From Solimicrobium sp040544425 (GTDB lineage: Bacteria; Pseudomonadota; Gammaproteobacteria; Burkholderiales; Burkholderiaceae_D): a stretch of DNA of 64,000 bases. The notes under the pieces were generated by a model. The model had not been told where the DNA came from. It saw only the letters and a list, made by a program, of their open reading frames with translations, and did no database searches. The stretch is from contig JBEONO010000005.1 in the NCBI GenBank assembly GCA_040544425.1, forward strand, positions 194,030 through 258,029, in the 5' to 3' direction. The position numbers and the translations under genes were made by a program. Positions within the stretch are counted from its first letter, which is position 1; each line of letters begins with the position of its first letter. Positions 15,569 through 24,290 of the stretch are shown here, piece after piece.

Positions 15569-16132
15569 ATGTCATTAATCAATAGCGAAATTAAACCTTT
15601 CAATGCTACTGCTTTTCACAACGGTAAGTTTGTCCCGGTAAGCAATGAAACCCTTAAAGGCAAATGGTCTGTATTTGTTTTTTATCCTGCTGACTTCACT
15701 TTCGTTTGCCCAACTGAATTGGGTGATTTGGCCGATAACTACGCCGAGTTCCAAAAGCTAGGCGTTGAAATTTACAGTGTATCGACTGACACCCATTTCG
15801 CGCACAAAGCATGGCATGACACATCAGACACGATCGGCAAAATCAATTACCCGATGCTGGCCGATCCAACTCTGGCGCTGTCACGCAATTTTGAAGTGCT
15901 GATCGAAGAAGAAGGTTTGGCTTTGCGCGGTACCTTCGTCATCAATCCTGAAGGTCGCATCAAAATTATCGAAGTCCACGACAACGGTATCGGTCGCGAC
16001 GCAAAAGAATTGCTGCGTAAAGTACAGGCTGCCCAATACGTTGCTGCTCATCCAAACGAAGTCTGCCCAGCCAAATGGACTCCGGGTGCACACACATTGA
16101 CACCATCATTAGATTTAATCGGCAAGATTTAA
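15569..16132 (+). CDS. ahpC: Alkyl hydroperoxide reductase subunit C (peroxiredoxin)
   Basis: This 187-residue typical 2-Cys peroxiredoxin has the peroxidatic Cys47 in 'DFTFVCPTEL' and the resolving Cys166 in 'EVCPAKWTPG', matching Cys46 and Cys165 of the E. coli protein. It reduces H2O2 and organic peroxides in the cytoplasm and is re-reduced by AhpF, encoded 60 bp downstream. AAAAGGA precedes the ATG. The stop is followed by a hairpin with a T-run before ahpF, which could lower ahpF expression relative to ahpC. Confidence 0.97.
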   Translation: MSLINSEIKPFNATAFHNGKFVPVSNETLKGKWSVFVFYPADFTFVCPTELGDLADNYAEFQKLGVEIYSVSTDTHFAHKAWHDTSDTIGKINYPMLADPTLALSRNFEVLIEEEGLALRGTFVINPEGRIKIIEVHDNGIGRDAKELLRKVQAAQYVAAHPNEVCPAKWTPGAHTLTPSLDLIGKI

Positions 16133-16143
16133 TCGAAGAGTAA

Positions 16144-16173
16144 CGGGCGTGTATTTTCGCATGCCCGGTTTTT
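16144..16173 (+). terminator. Hairpin with T-run between ahpC and ahpF
   Basis: CGGGCGTG and CATGCCCG pair over eight positions with one G-U, followed by GTTTTT. It probably acts as a partial terminator that makes ahpC transcripts outnumber ahpF. Confidence 0.6.
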
Positions 16174-16192
16174 CAAAGCACAGAGGAAGATC

Positions 16193-17758
16193 ATGTTAGA
16201 CAGCAATCTCAAAACCCAATTAAAAGCCTACCTGGAAAAACTGGTACACCCGGTTGAACTTGTGGCCAGTTTAGATGACAGCGATGTCTCGCGTGACATG
16301 CGTTCTTTGCTGGACGAGATCGTTGAGTTGTCGAGCAAAATCACCCTCAAGATTGCCGACCAGTCTGACACGCACACGCCCTCATTCAGCATTAATCGTC
16401 TGCACAAGGAACAGGGAGAAGTCGCCATACGCTTTGCCGGTATTCCAATGGGCCACGAGTTCACCTCTTTGGTATTGGCATTGCTGCAAACCGGTGGACA
16501 TCCGCCTAAAGTCGATGCCGCTGTAATCGAACAAATTCAACAGTTGCAAGGTGATTTTCACTTTGAAACCTATATCTCGCTGACCTGCCAAAACTGTCCG
16601 GAAGTCGTGCAGTCTTTGAATTTGATGGCAGTGTTAAATCCGCGCATCAGTTCCGTGGTGATTGATGGCGCATTATTTCAACAAGAAGTCGAGCAGCGCC
16701 AGATCATGGCTGTGCCAACCATTTTCTTGAATGGCAAAGTGTTTGATCAGGGACGATTAAGCATTGAAGAAATTTTATCCAAGCTCGATACTGGTCTGGA
16801 AAAACGTACGGCAGAACAATTGGACGCAAAAGCGCCCTTCGATTTATTGGTAGTCGGCGGTGGACCGGCAGGTGCTGCTGCAGCAATCTATGCATCGCGC
16901 AAAGGTATTCGCACTGGCGTGGTCGCTGATCGATTTGGCGGCCAGGTGCTCGATACCATGTCGATTGAGAATTTTATTTCAGTGACCGAGACCGACGGTC
17001 CAAAATTTGCCGCAGCGCTGGAACAACACGTCAAAACCTATGACGTCGATATCATCAATTTACAACGTGCCGAAAAACTGATTCCGGCAACCGAAGAGAA
17101 TCCGCTGATCGAAATCAAACTGGCCAGCGGCGCAAGCTTGAAGGCCAAGACCATCGTTTTGGCAACCGGCGCACGCTGGCGTGAAATCAACGTGCCTGGT
17201 GAACTGGAATACCGCAATCACGGCGTGGCATATTGCCCGCATTGCGATGGACCGCTGTTCAAGGGAAAACAGGTTGCGGTAATCGGCGGGGGTAATTCCG
17301 GCGTCGAAGCGGCCATTGATCTGGCCGGGATCGTCGGGCATGTCACCCTGCTGGAGTTCGGTAGCGAATTACGCGCCGATGCCGTGTTGCAGCGCAAGTT
17401 GCACAGTCTCGGTAATGTTACGATCCACACCAGCGCCCAGACCACGGAAGTCACGGGCGACGGCAAAAAGGTAACCGGGCTTGACTATAAAGACCTAATC
17501 AGTGCTGAATTGAAGCATGTTGCGCTTGACGGTATTTTTGTACAGATTGGACTGGTACCCAATACCGAGTGGTTGAAAGGTACGCTGGAGTTATCGCGTC
17601 ATGGCGAAATCATCGTCGATGCACGCGGGCAGACCTCTTTGCCCGGCGTATTTGCCGCCGGTGATGTCACAACGGTGCCGTTCAAACAGATCGTCATCGC
17701 TGTTGGCGAGGGCGCCAAAGCTGCGTTATCTGCATTTGACCACTTGATCCGTTCGTAA
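16193..17758 (+). CDS. ahpF: Alkyl hydroperoxide reductase subunit F
   Basis: This 521-residue flavoprotein disulfide reductase passes electrons from NADH to AhpC. The N-terminal tandem thioredoxin-like domain has the redox pair Cys132-Cys135 in 'LTCQNCPE'. 'VVGGGPAGAAAA' binds FAD, 'VIGGGNSGVEAA' binds NADH, and the TrxR-like centre is Cys348-Cys351 in 'YCPHCDG'. 'GVFAAGDVTTVPFKQ' is the C-terminal FAD motif. AGAGGAAG lies just before the ATG. All centres of a complete AhpF are present. Confidence 0.97.
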   Translation: MLDSNLKTQLKAYLEKLVHPVELVASLDDSDVSRDMRSLLDEIVELSSKITLKIADQSDTHTPSFSINRLHKEQGEVAIRFAGIPMGHEFTSLVLALLQTGGHPPKVDAAVIEQIQQLQGDFHFETYISLTCQNCPEVVQSLNLMAVLNPRISSVVIDGALFQQEVEQRQIMAVPTIFLNGKVFDQGRLSIEEILSKLDTGLEKRTAEQLDAKAPFDLLVVGGGPAGAAAAIYASRKGIRTGVVADRFGGQVLDTMSIENFISVTETDGPKFAAALEQHVKTYDVDIINLQRAEKLIPATEENPLIEIKLASGASLKAKTIVLATGARWREINVPGELEYRNHGVAYCPHCDGPLFKGKQVAVIGGGNSGVEAAIDLAGIVGHVTLLEFGSELRADAVLQRKLHSLGNVTIHTSAQTTEVTGDGKKVTGLDYKDLISAELKHVALDGIFVQIGLVPNTEWLKGTLELSRHGEIIVDARGQTSLPGVFAAGDVTTVPFKQIVIAVGEGAKAALSAFDHLIRS

Positions 17759-17765
17759 ACCTTGG

Positions 17766-17793
17766 GGCGCGTGAGTCAGAAAACTCATGCGCC
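17766..17793. terminator. Hairpin between convergent ahpF and hemN
   Basis: GGCGCGTGAGT and ACTCATGCGCC pair over 11 positions (one G-U) around CAGAAA. There is no clear T-run on either side, so it may be a Rho-dependent or transcript-end stabilising structure. Confidence 0.5.
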
Positions 17794-17795
17794 TG

Positions 17796-19235
17796 TTAAA
17801 TCGTCTTTGAATAACGCAAGGGTTCTTCTTTCCGACCCAGATATGCATCGAAGGTCATACATATATTTCGAATCAACAGCCGACCTTTCAGGCTGACCTT
17901 GATCGCTCCTGGCTCCAATTCCAGCAAGCCATGATCCGCAAAATTTTCCAGCTTCTGCAGTTCGCGCTTGAAGTAGTGATGAAAATCTATCCCGTATTCC
18001 GCATTCAATTTATCGAAATTCAATTCGAAGTGGCACATCAATTGCCCGATCAGGTCGCGGCGGATGACGTCGTCAGTGCTTAAAGCGAATCCGCGCGCAA
18101 TGGGTAACTCACCTTGATCAAGGCGCGCATAGTAAGCATCCAATGTTTTTTCATTTTGGGTATAGCAGGCGCCGACGGCACTGATTGCTGACACGCCACA
18201 CGACAGCATCTCGGTCTGGGCATGGGTCGAATACCCTTGAAAGTTGCGCTGCAAACGTCCTTGCTGCTGAGCCAGGCACAGGTCATCATCCGGCTTGGCG
18301 AAGTGATCCATACCGATATACACATAGCCAGCCTGGGTCAGCTTGGTGATACACAAGAACAGCATTTGCAGCTTCACTTCCGGATCAGGCAATTCATTCA
18401 CATTGATACGGCGCTGCGGTTTAAAGATATGCGGCAGATGCGCATAGTTATAGATCGCAATCCGATCCGGATTGGCGTTGATCACCTGATCTAAAGTCTG
18501 CTCGATTGTGATTAGAGTTTGCTTGGGCAGACCATAAATCAAATCCACGCTGATCGACCGAAATCCGGCATCTCGCGCCGCCTGCATCACTGCCAGCGTC
18601 TCTGCTTCGGGCTGGATGCGATTGACTGCTTTTTGTACGTCTGGATTGAAATCCTGTATGCCAAGACTGATTCGGTTGAAGCCCTGCTCGCGCAGCACTG
18701 CGACCCGTTGCGGTGTGACGGTGCGGGGATCAACTTCAATCGAATATTCGCCGATATCGTCTGGGGCAAATTCAAACTGCTGGCGCAACTCGGCGAGCAA
18801 GCTGCTCATCTGTTCATCGTTGATATACGTTGGCGTACCACCGCCGAAATGCAATTGTTCGACTTTCTGCATGCCCGCAAACAGCGTTGCCTGCATCCTG
18901 ATTTCGCGCTTCAAATAATCAAGATAAATTTCTGCCTTGCTGCGATCCTTGGTGATGACCTTATTGCAGGCGCAGTAATAGCAAATCTGCGCGCAAAATG
19001 GAATGTGGATATAGATTGACAGCGGTAGTGGTTGTGCCTGCTGACGAAGTACCTCAATGGCATTTTTATAGTCGCTGATCTGAAATGTAGCTTGAAACCG
19101 ATCTGCTGTTGGATACGAGGTATAACGTGGTCCAAGCTGATCCATTTTACGGATCAAATCCAGATCAAAGACCGGCGTAGTGTCTGGTATCGCAGCGGCG
19201 GAATTTTTTACAGGGGCGTCGGCTAAATCAAGCAT
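17796..19235 (-). CDS. hemN: Oxygen-independent coproporphyrinogen III dehydrogenase
   Basis: This 479-residue radical-SAM enzyme decarboxylates coproporphyrinogen III to protoporphyrinogen IX without oxygen. The cluster motif CxxxCxxC with the extra HemN cysteine is seen in 'PFCAQICYYCACNK'. 'LHFGGGTPTY' and the C-terminal HemN domain ('GFALSTDDVIRRDLIG') fit true HemN rather than HemW. The N-terminal 'LGPRYTSYPTADRF' is also HemN-specific. No clear FNR/ANR box was seen upstream. Confidence 0.95.
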   Translation of the reverse strand: MLDLADAPVKNSAAAIPDTTPVFDLDLIRKMDQLGPRYTSYPTADRFQATFQISDYKNAIEVLRQQAQPLPLSIYIHIPFCAQICYYCACNKVITKDRSKAEIYLDYLKREIRMQATLFAGMQKVEQLHFGGGTPTYINDEQMSSLLAELRQQFEFAPDDIGEYSIEVDPRTVTPQRVAVLREQGFNRISLGIQDFNPDVQKAVNRIQPEAETLAVMQAARDAGFRSISVDLIYGLPKQTLITIEQTLDQVINANPDRIAIYNYAHLPHIFKPQRRINVNELPDPEVKLQMLFLCITKLTQAGYVYIGMDHFAKPDDDLCLAQQQGRLQRNFQGYSTHAQTEMLSCGVSAISAVGACYTQNEKTLDAYYARLDQGELPIARGFALSTDDVIRRDLIGQLMCHFELNFDKLNAEYGIDFHHYFKRELQKLENFADHGLLELEPGAIKVSLKGRLLIRNICMTFDAYLGRKEEPLRYSKTI

Positions 19236-19430
19236 GGTCTTTATCTTTAAGGTGGCAGCCCTGGCGTAAAAGGCGAGTGGGATCAGTGGAATTTTACGAG
19301 TGCACAGGCGCTGACCGTTTGATCTGGCACAATAGAAATCGCCGTAAGCAAGAAAAAAGCACTCTCATGATTACAAAATTGAATGTTTTCGCTTATGCCG
19401 GCCTGCCAGACTGTTTTCTGATGCCAAAAA

Positions 19431-19467
19431 TAAAAATCGGCGCAAGGCAAAATGCCTGCGCCGATTT
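19431..19467 (-). terminator. Rho-independent terminator of the Ala/Thr-rich exported protein gene
   Basis: On the minus strand AATCGGCGCA and TGCGCCGATT form a stem with a short inner GGCA/TGCC extension, followed by a T-rich tail. Confidence 0.85.
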
Positions 19468-19504
19468 CTACTTCAACTTCAACCTTCGAAGTTGATGATT
19501 CCAA

Positions 19505-19843
19505 TTACTTGGTCACTGCAGTTTTAACGTCCTCAGTCTTTTTTGCAACAGCCTGTTTGTCGTTTGCGACTTTTACGGTGCCGACTTTGACTTCTGCTGT
19601 CTGCATATTTTTTGCACTGGCGACTTGTGTCTTCGTGCTGGTAACTGCAGCAGTTTTAACTGTGCCTGTGGGTGCCAACGAAGCAGTAGTTGCTGGTGCA
19701 GCAGTTGTGGGTGCAGCGCTTGTCGCTGCGGCAGTGGAAGCAGTCGCTGTTGCAGTCAATGCAGGCGCTGCAGGAGTTTGTGCGAACGCTGCACCCATAA
19801 CTAAGGTAGCAGCAACGAAAGTAGTGGTGATCAGCTTGTTCAT
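19505..19843 (-). CDS. Small exported Ala/Thr-rich protein, unknown function
   Basis: This 112-residue protein has a clear signal peptide (MNKLITTTFVAATLVMGAAFA, cleaved before QTPAAP). The mature chain is of low complexity: an Ala/Thr/Pro-rich half, then a Lys/Val/Thr-rich half ending 'KTEDVKTAVTK'. There are no cysteines in the mature part and no domain I recognise. GAGG stands before the ATG and a strong terminator follows, so it is a real single-gene unit. It could be a disordered periplasmic or cell-surface protein. The opposite strand is also open but has no signal or ribosome site. Confidence 0.75.
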   Translation of the reverse strand: MNKLITTTFVAATLVMGAAFAQTPAAPALTATATASTAAATSAAPTTAAPATTASLAPTGTVKTAAVTSTKTQVASAKNMQTAEVKVGTVKVANDKQAVAKKTEDVKTAVTK

Positions 19844-19953
19844 GATTAATCCTCGTTTAGTTTAGATGTTGCGCATTCAATCTGCGCACTACCATAACGA
19901 GACCTCTGCCATTAATGTTGACAGAGATATTGTAGCCAATTGTTACGGACGAA

Positions 19954-20745
19954 TTATTCAGATGGCGAACTGGCCAATTTAAATAGCGTGAAAAAATTTT
20001 CGGTGGTTTGCTGCTCGACTAAGGACAATGGTATTTGTTTCAGATCGGCCAGATATTCAGCAACATGTTTGACCCAACCCGGTTCATTCATTTTTCCGCG
20101 GTGTGGAATTGGCGCCAGGTACGGCGAATCGGTTTCAATCAGAATGCGGTCCAGCGGCAGTGCTTTCGCGACTTCCTGAATTTGTTTGGCGCTCTTAAAA
20201 GTCAAAATACCTGAGAACGAAATATAGAATCCCAATTCGACCGCTGCCGTTGCAACCTCCAGGGTCTCGGTAAAGCAATGCATCACACCACCGGCCCCAC
20301 CCTGCTGCGTTCCGGCACCGGCTTCACGCATAATTTTTATGGTGTCTTCCGACGCTTCACGGGTATGAATGATCAGCGGCTTGCCAGTGATGCGCGAGGC
20401 TTCAATATGAACCCGAAAACGATTGCGTTGCCATTCCAGATCACCTTTTAGACGGAAATAATCCAGACCGGTTTCACCAATGGCGATTACTTTGGGATGA
20501 TTGGACAAGGCCACCAGCTGTTCGACGGTCGGCTCTGGCGTGTCAAGATAATCGGGATGAACCCCAACCGATGCATACAAATGCGGGTAGGCTTCAGCCA
20601 GCGCGAGCACTCGCGGAAAATCAGGCAGATCCACCGCCACACATAACGCGCGACCAACGTGGTTCGCTTCCATGGTGGCGAGAATTTCAGGCAGGCGTTC
20701 CGATAACTCAGGAAAGTCCAGATGACAGTGTGAATCGATGAACAT
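19954..20745 (-). CDS. tatD: TatD-family metal-dependent hydrolase/DNase
   Basis: This 263-residue TIM-barrel hydrolase has metal ligands in 'DSHCHLDF', 'GETGLDYF', 'IHTREA', 'MHCFTET' and 'ETDSPYLAP', which are all the TatD signatures. It is close to the YcfH/YabD subgroup. The family has 3'-5' exonuclease or D-aminoacyl-tRNA deacylase activities, and which applies here is unknown. It follows lpxB by 21 bp and may be the last gene of the long lipid A operon, in a position where many gammaproteobacteria carry rnhB. Confidence 0.9.
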   Translation of the reverse strand: MFIDSHCHLDFPELSERLPEILATMEANHVGRALCVAVDLPDFPRVLALAEAYPHLYASVGVHPDYLDTPEPTVEQLVALSNHPKVIAIGETGLDYFRLKGDLEWQRNRFRVHIEASRITGKPLIIHTREASEDTIKIMREAGAGTQQGGAGGVMHCFTETLEVATAAVELGFYISFSGILTFKSAKQIQEVAKALPLDRILIETDSPYLAPIPHRGKMNEPGWVKHVAEYLADLKQIPLSLVEQQTTENFFTLFKLASSPSE

Positions 20746-20766
20746 AGGTCACTTAGTTGAGATCAT

Positions 20767-21909
20767 TCATTTATTAATGATTTGCAGTATAGCCTGCGCG
20801 CTTTCTTTCGCGCTGTCACGCAATAAACTATGATGCATATCCAGAAAGCGCTGCTGCAAACGCGCCACCAGTTTATCGTCATGCAGTTGCTGCCAGATTG
20901 CATCAGCCAGACTGTCTGGTGTCGCAGCATCCTGCAGCAATTCGGGCACCAGAAATTCGCGCGCCAGAATATTCGGCAGTCCTACCCAAGGCTGATAAGC
21001 CATGCGGCGCATGATTTGATAGGTGGCCCACATCTGTTTATAGGCAATCACCATAGGTTTTTTCAACAATGCCACTTCCAGCGTAGCGGTGCCGGACGCA
21101 ACCAAAACACTGTTCGCCGCGGTAATCGCTGTGTGCGAGCGACCATCAATCAACAGTACTGGAACATCCGACAGCTTAGCCTCAATCACACGCTGCATAT
21201 ACGCATTGCGCTGCCTGGTGCCAACCATCGGAACCACAAATCGAATCTTTGGATCCCGTTGCGCAAGAATTTTTGCAGCACCGATGAACGCTTCAGTATG
21301 GTGATGAATTTCGGACAGACGACTGCCCGGCATAATCGTCACAACTGTTCCATCAAGCGGCAAGCCCAGTTCCTGGCGCGCTTTCAACATGTCGGGTTCG
21401 AGAGGCAAAATTTCCGCCAAAGGATGGCCGACATAGGTGACGGGGATATTTGCAGCCTGATAGATTTCCGCTTCAAACGGGAAGATCACCAGCATATGTG
21501 AAACGGAATCGATGATTTTTTTAATCCGGCTGCCGCGCCAGGCCCAAATCGACGGGCCGATGAAGTGCACGGTCGGAATTCCCGCTGCTTTCAATCTTTG
21601 CTCAACCGTAAAATTGAAATCAGGCGCGTCGACCCCGATAAATACGTCCGGACGTTCGGCCAGCAATTGCGCGGTTAAACCGGTTTGCACGGCTTTGATT
21701 TCGCGATAGTGCATCAGTACTTCAAACAGTCCACGCACCGACAGCGTTTCCATCGGATAGTCCGAGACAAATCCATATTCGGCCATATGTTTACCGCCAA
21801 TGCCGTGCATATGCGCCTCTGGCAGCTGCGGGCGCAGACCTGATAACAATCTGCTTGCCAGCAGGTCGCCGGAACTCTCGCCCGCTACAAGTGCAATTTG
21901 TCGGTTCAT
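20767..21909 (-). CDS. lpxB: Lipid-A-disaccharide synthase
   Basis: This 380-residue GT19 enzyme condenses UDP-2,3-diacylglucosamine with lipid X. 'LVAGESSGDLLASRLL' at the N-terminus, 'GPSIWAWRGSRI' and 'MPGSRLSEI' are LpxB hallmarks. The C-terminal 'ILAREFLVPELLQ' is also typical. The length is normal. It starts 11 bp after lpxA on the same strand. Confidence 0.97.
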   Translation of the reverse strand: MNRQIALVAGESSGDLLASRLLSGLRPQLPEAHMHGIGGKHMAEYGFVSDYPMETLSVRGLFEVLMHYREIKAVQTGLTAQLLAERPDVFIGVDAPDFNFTVEQRLKAAGIPTVHFIGPSIWAWRGSRIKKIIDSVSHMLVIFPFEAEIYQAANIPVTYVGHPLAEILPLEPDMLKARQELGLPLDGTVVTIMPGSRLSEIHHHTEAFIGAAKILAQRDPKIRFVVPMVGTRQRNAYMQRVIEAKLSDVPVLLIDGRSHTAITAANSVLVASGTATLEVALLKKPMVIAYKQMWATYQIMRRMAYQPWVGLPNILAREFLVPELLQDAATPDSLADAIWQQLHDDKLVARLQQRFLDMHHSLLRDSAKESAQAILQIINK

Positions 21910-21920
21910 TTGCTATGGCT

Positions 21921-22709
21921 CTAGCGCACGATGCCGCGCGTGGAGTTGTCCAGGAAAGTCAGCATCTGCTGAATATATTGCTGCGCATCGGGATGATCTT
22001 CCTGCGCCTGATGCATCGCCGTTTTGGCGTCTTCCAAAGTCAGGCCCGATTTGTACAATAATTTATAGGATTGACGTATGCCATTGATTTGCTCGCGCGT
22101 AAAACCGCGTCGTTTCAGTCCTTCGATATTTAAACCATGTGCTGCCGCGGGGTTACCGGATAAAATCAAAAATGGCGGCACATCCTGAGTAAGGCTGGTA
22201 TTCATGCCGAGCATCGCATGCGCGCCGATTTTGCAGAACTGATGGACGCCGGCAAAGCCACCCAGAATAACCCAGTCGCCAATTTCCACATGGCCGGCAA
22301 TTGACGCATTATTGGCAAATATTGTGTTATTTCCGACCTGACAATCATGGGCAATATGCACGTAGGCCATCATCAGATTGTCGCTGCCGACCCGGGTTAC
22401 GCCGACATCTTGCACGGTGCCTAAATTAAAAGTGCAAAACTCGCGTATCGCATTGCGATGACCGATCTCCAATAAGGTCGGTTCGCCGGCGTATTTCTTG
22501 TCCTGCGGCGCCGCGCCTATCGAAGAAAATTGAAAAAATGTGTTGTCACTGCCAATAGTAGTATGGCCTTCAATGACCACATGTGGACCGATCTTGGTAC
22601 CCGCCCCGATTTTGACATGCGGCCCGATAATGCTATATGCGCCGACTTCTACCGTACTATCCAGACAAGCTTCTTGAGCAATGATCGCTGTTGTGTGGAC
22701 TTGGCTCAT
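21921..22709 (-). CDS. lpxA: UDP-N-acetylglucosamine acyltransferase
   Basis: This 262-residue trimeric left-handed beta-helix acyltransferase carries out the first step of lipid A synthesis. Hexapeptide repeats run from residue 4 to about 190. 'MAYVHIAHDCQVGN' holds the catalytic His. 'GLNIEGLKRRGF' begins the C-terminal helical domain. Its ATG overlaps the fabZ stop by one base (TAATG), which indicates translational coupling. Confidence 0.97.
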   Translation of the reverse strand: MSQVHTTAIIAQEACLDSTVEVGAYSIIGPHVKIGAGTKIGPHVVIEGHTTIGSDNTFFQFSSIGAAPQDKKYAGEPTLLEIGHRNAIREFCTFNLGTVQDVGVTRVGSDNLMMAYVHIAHDCQVGNNTIFANNASIAGHVEIGDWVILGGFAGVHQFCKIGAHAMLGMNTSLTQDVPPFLILSGNPAAAHGLNIEGLKRRGFTREQINGIRQSYKLLYKSGLTLEDAKTAMHQAQEDHPDAQQYIQQMLTFLDNSTRGIVR

Positions 22710-23182
22710 TATTCCTGATCCGCTTTAGGTTTGGGATTTTCAACCGTGCGCAGCGTGCACATCAGATCAGCTTCAACTGCCAATTGTCCGTCCACCGATG
22801 CGCTGGTTTTGTATTTCCAGATACCGCGCGCCACCTTGATAATTTCAACCTGCAATTTCAATTGATCACCTGGTTCGACCGGTCTCTTGAAGCGTGCATT
22901 GTCGATGCCCAAAAAATACACCAGAGTGTTTTCATCCGGCTTTTGTCCCATGGTCAAGAACGACAATAAAGCGGCTGCCTGAGCCATGGCTTCAATCATC
23001 AGCACACCGGGCATGACTGGCTTATTCGGGAAATGGCCGTTAAAAAATTCCTCATTCGCGGTCACATTCTTGATCGCCGTGATACTTTTTCCAGCTTCCC
23101 AGTGCAACACGCGATCCACCAGCAACATAGGATATCGATGCGGCAGGAATTCTTTGATTTGATTGATATCTAAGGTAGTCAT
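22709..23182 (-). CDS. fabZ: 3-hydroxyacyl-[acyl-carrier-protein] dehydratase
   Basis: This 157-residue hot-dog-fold dehydratase acts in fatty acid elongation. 'LPHRYPMLLVDRV' starts the domain. 'NGHFPNKPVMPGVLMIEAM' carries the catalytic His and Glu. I start at the ATG at 23182 ('MTTLDINQIK'), which fits the family N-terminus; an in-frame ATG at 23194 and further upstream codons would add residues without homology. It lies 28 bp after lpxD and couples to lpxA. Confidence 0.95.
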   Translation of the reverse strand: MTTLDINQIKEFLPHRYPMLLVDRVLHWEAGKSITAIKNVTANEEFFNGHFPNKPVMPGVLMIEAMAQAAALLSFLTMGQKPDENTLVYFLGIDNARFKRPVEPGDQLKLQVEIIKVARGIWKYKTSASVDGQLAVEADLMCTLRTVENPKPKADQE

Positions 23183-23210
23183 GAGCTCTTTCATTTTTTT
23201 GTGATTCTTT

Positions 23211-24290
23211 TCAATTATCTTCTGACGTTGAACGATGTCCTGCATCGACCAGTCGCTGTACGGTTTTCTCCAGAGCGCGCAGTTTATCTCGCATACCGTC
23301 CAAATTTCTTACGATCGCCGCGGATTTTTCCCAGTCAGCATTTTTTGCCAATGGATAAAAACCCGTGTATTGACCGGGTTCTGCAATCGACCGTGATACC
23401 AGGCTACCGGAGGAAACATGCACGTTATCGGCAATCGTCAAATGTCCCAATATCATGGCCGCACCGCCGAACGTGCAGTAGCGCCCAATTACGGCACTGC
23501 CGGCAACCCCGACACATCCCGCCATCGCGGTATGTGCGCCAATATGACAGTTGTGGCCGATCTGAATCTGATTATCTAACTTGACACCTTCTTCGATAAT
23601 GGTATCTGTCAGCGCACCCCGATCAATACAGGTATTGGCACCAACTTCAACATCGTCGCCAATCAGCACCCCGCCAGTTTGAGGGATTTTGATCCATCGT
23701 CCCGATTCATTGGCGAATCCGAATCCATCACTTCCGATCACGGCACCCGAATAAAAAATAGCCCGCTTGCCAATCCGGCAATCGTGGTGCACGGTGACGT
23801 TGGCGTGAATATGGCTGTCTGCACCAATTTTGCTTGCGTAACCGATAAAGCTTCCGGCATCAATCTGCACGTTTTCTTCTACCACTACATCTGCTTCTAT
23901 ACACACAAACGGGCCGATCACAGCGCTGGCAGCGATCTGTGCACTGGGGTCAACGACTGCGCTGAGATGTACGCCGGCACTGGGCCGTTTGCGATTCTGT
24001 TCCGCAAACCACTGGGCAGATTTCGCAAAAAAAGCGTAGGGATTGTCCACTACGATCAGCGTACCCTGAAACGATGACTGCTTTATGAACTCGACATCGC
24101 TATTTTTTATGATGATGGCAGCTGCCTGAGTCTCACATGCTTTTTTGCGTAATTTGGGATTTGATAAAAAAGTAATACTGTTTGCATTGGCGTGCTCTAG
24201 CGGAGCAATCCCCGTCACTTCCAGATCCGCGTTACCAATTAATTGACCGCCCAAGCGTTCGACCAAATCACTTAGCCGGGTACCATTCAT
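23211..24290 (-). CDS. lpxD: UDP-3-O-(3-hydroxyacyl)glucosamine N-acyltransferase
   Basis: This 359-residue protein has the N-terminal uridine-binding domain ('LVERLGGQLIGNADLEVTG'), then hexapeptide repeats forming the left-handed beta-helix and a C-terminal helix. 'VTVHHDCRIG' and 'IQIGHNCHIGAHT' include the catalytic His. It carries out the third step of lipid A synthesis. Its ATG overlaps the ompH stop by one base. Confidence 0.97.
   Translation of the reverse strand: MNGTRLSDLVERLGGQLIGNADLEVTGIAPLEHANANSITFLSNPKLRKKACETQAAAIIIKNSDVEFIKQSSFQGTLIVVDNPYAFFAKSAQWFAEQNRKRPSAGVHLSAVVDPSAQIAASAVIGPFVCIEADVVVEENVQIDAGSFIGYASKIGADSHIHANVTVHHDCRIGKRAIFYSGAVIGSDGFGFANESGRWIKIPQTGGVLIGDDVEVGANTCIDRGALTDTIIEEGVKLDNQIQIGHNCHIGAHTAMAGCVGVAGSAVIGRYCTFGGAAMILGHLTIADNVHVSSGSLVSRSIAEPGQYTGFYPLAKNADWEKSAAIVRNLDGMRDKLRALEKTVQRLVDAGHRSTSEDN

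Noticed and set aside
19452..19865. Plus-strand open frame of 137 codons opposite the Ala/Thr-rich gene
   Set aside because: It mirrors the Ala/Thr codon repeats of the minus-strand gene, which alone has a ribosome site, signal peptide and terminator.
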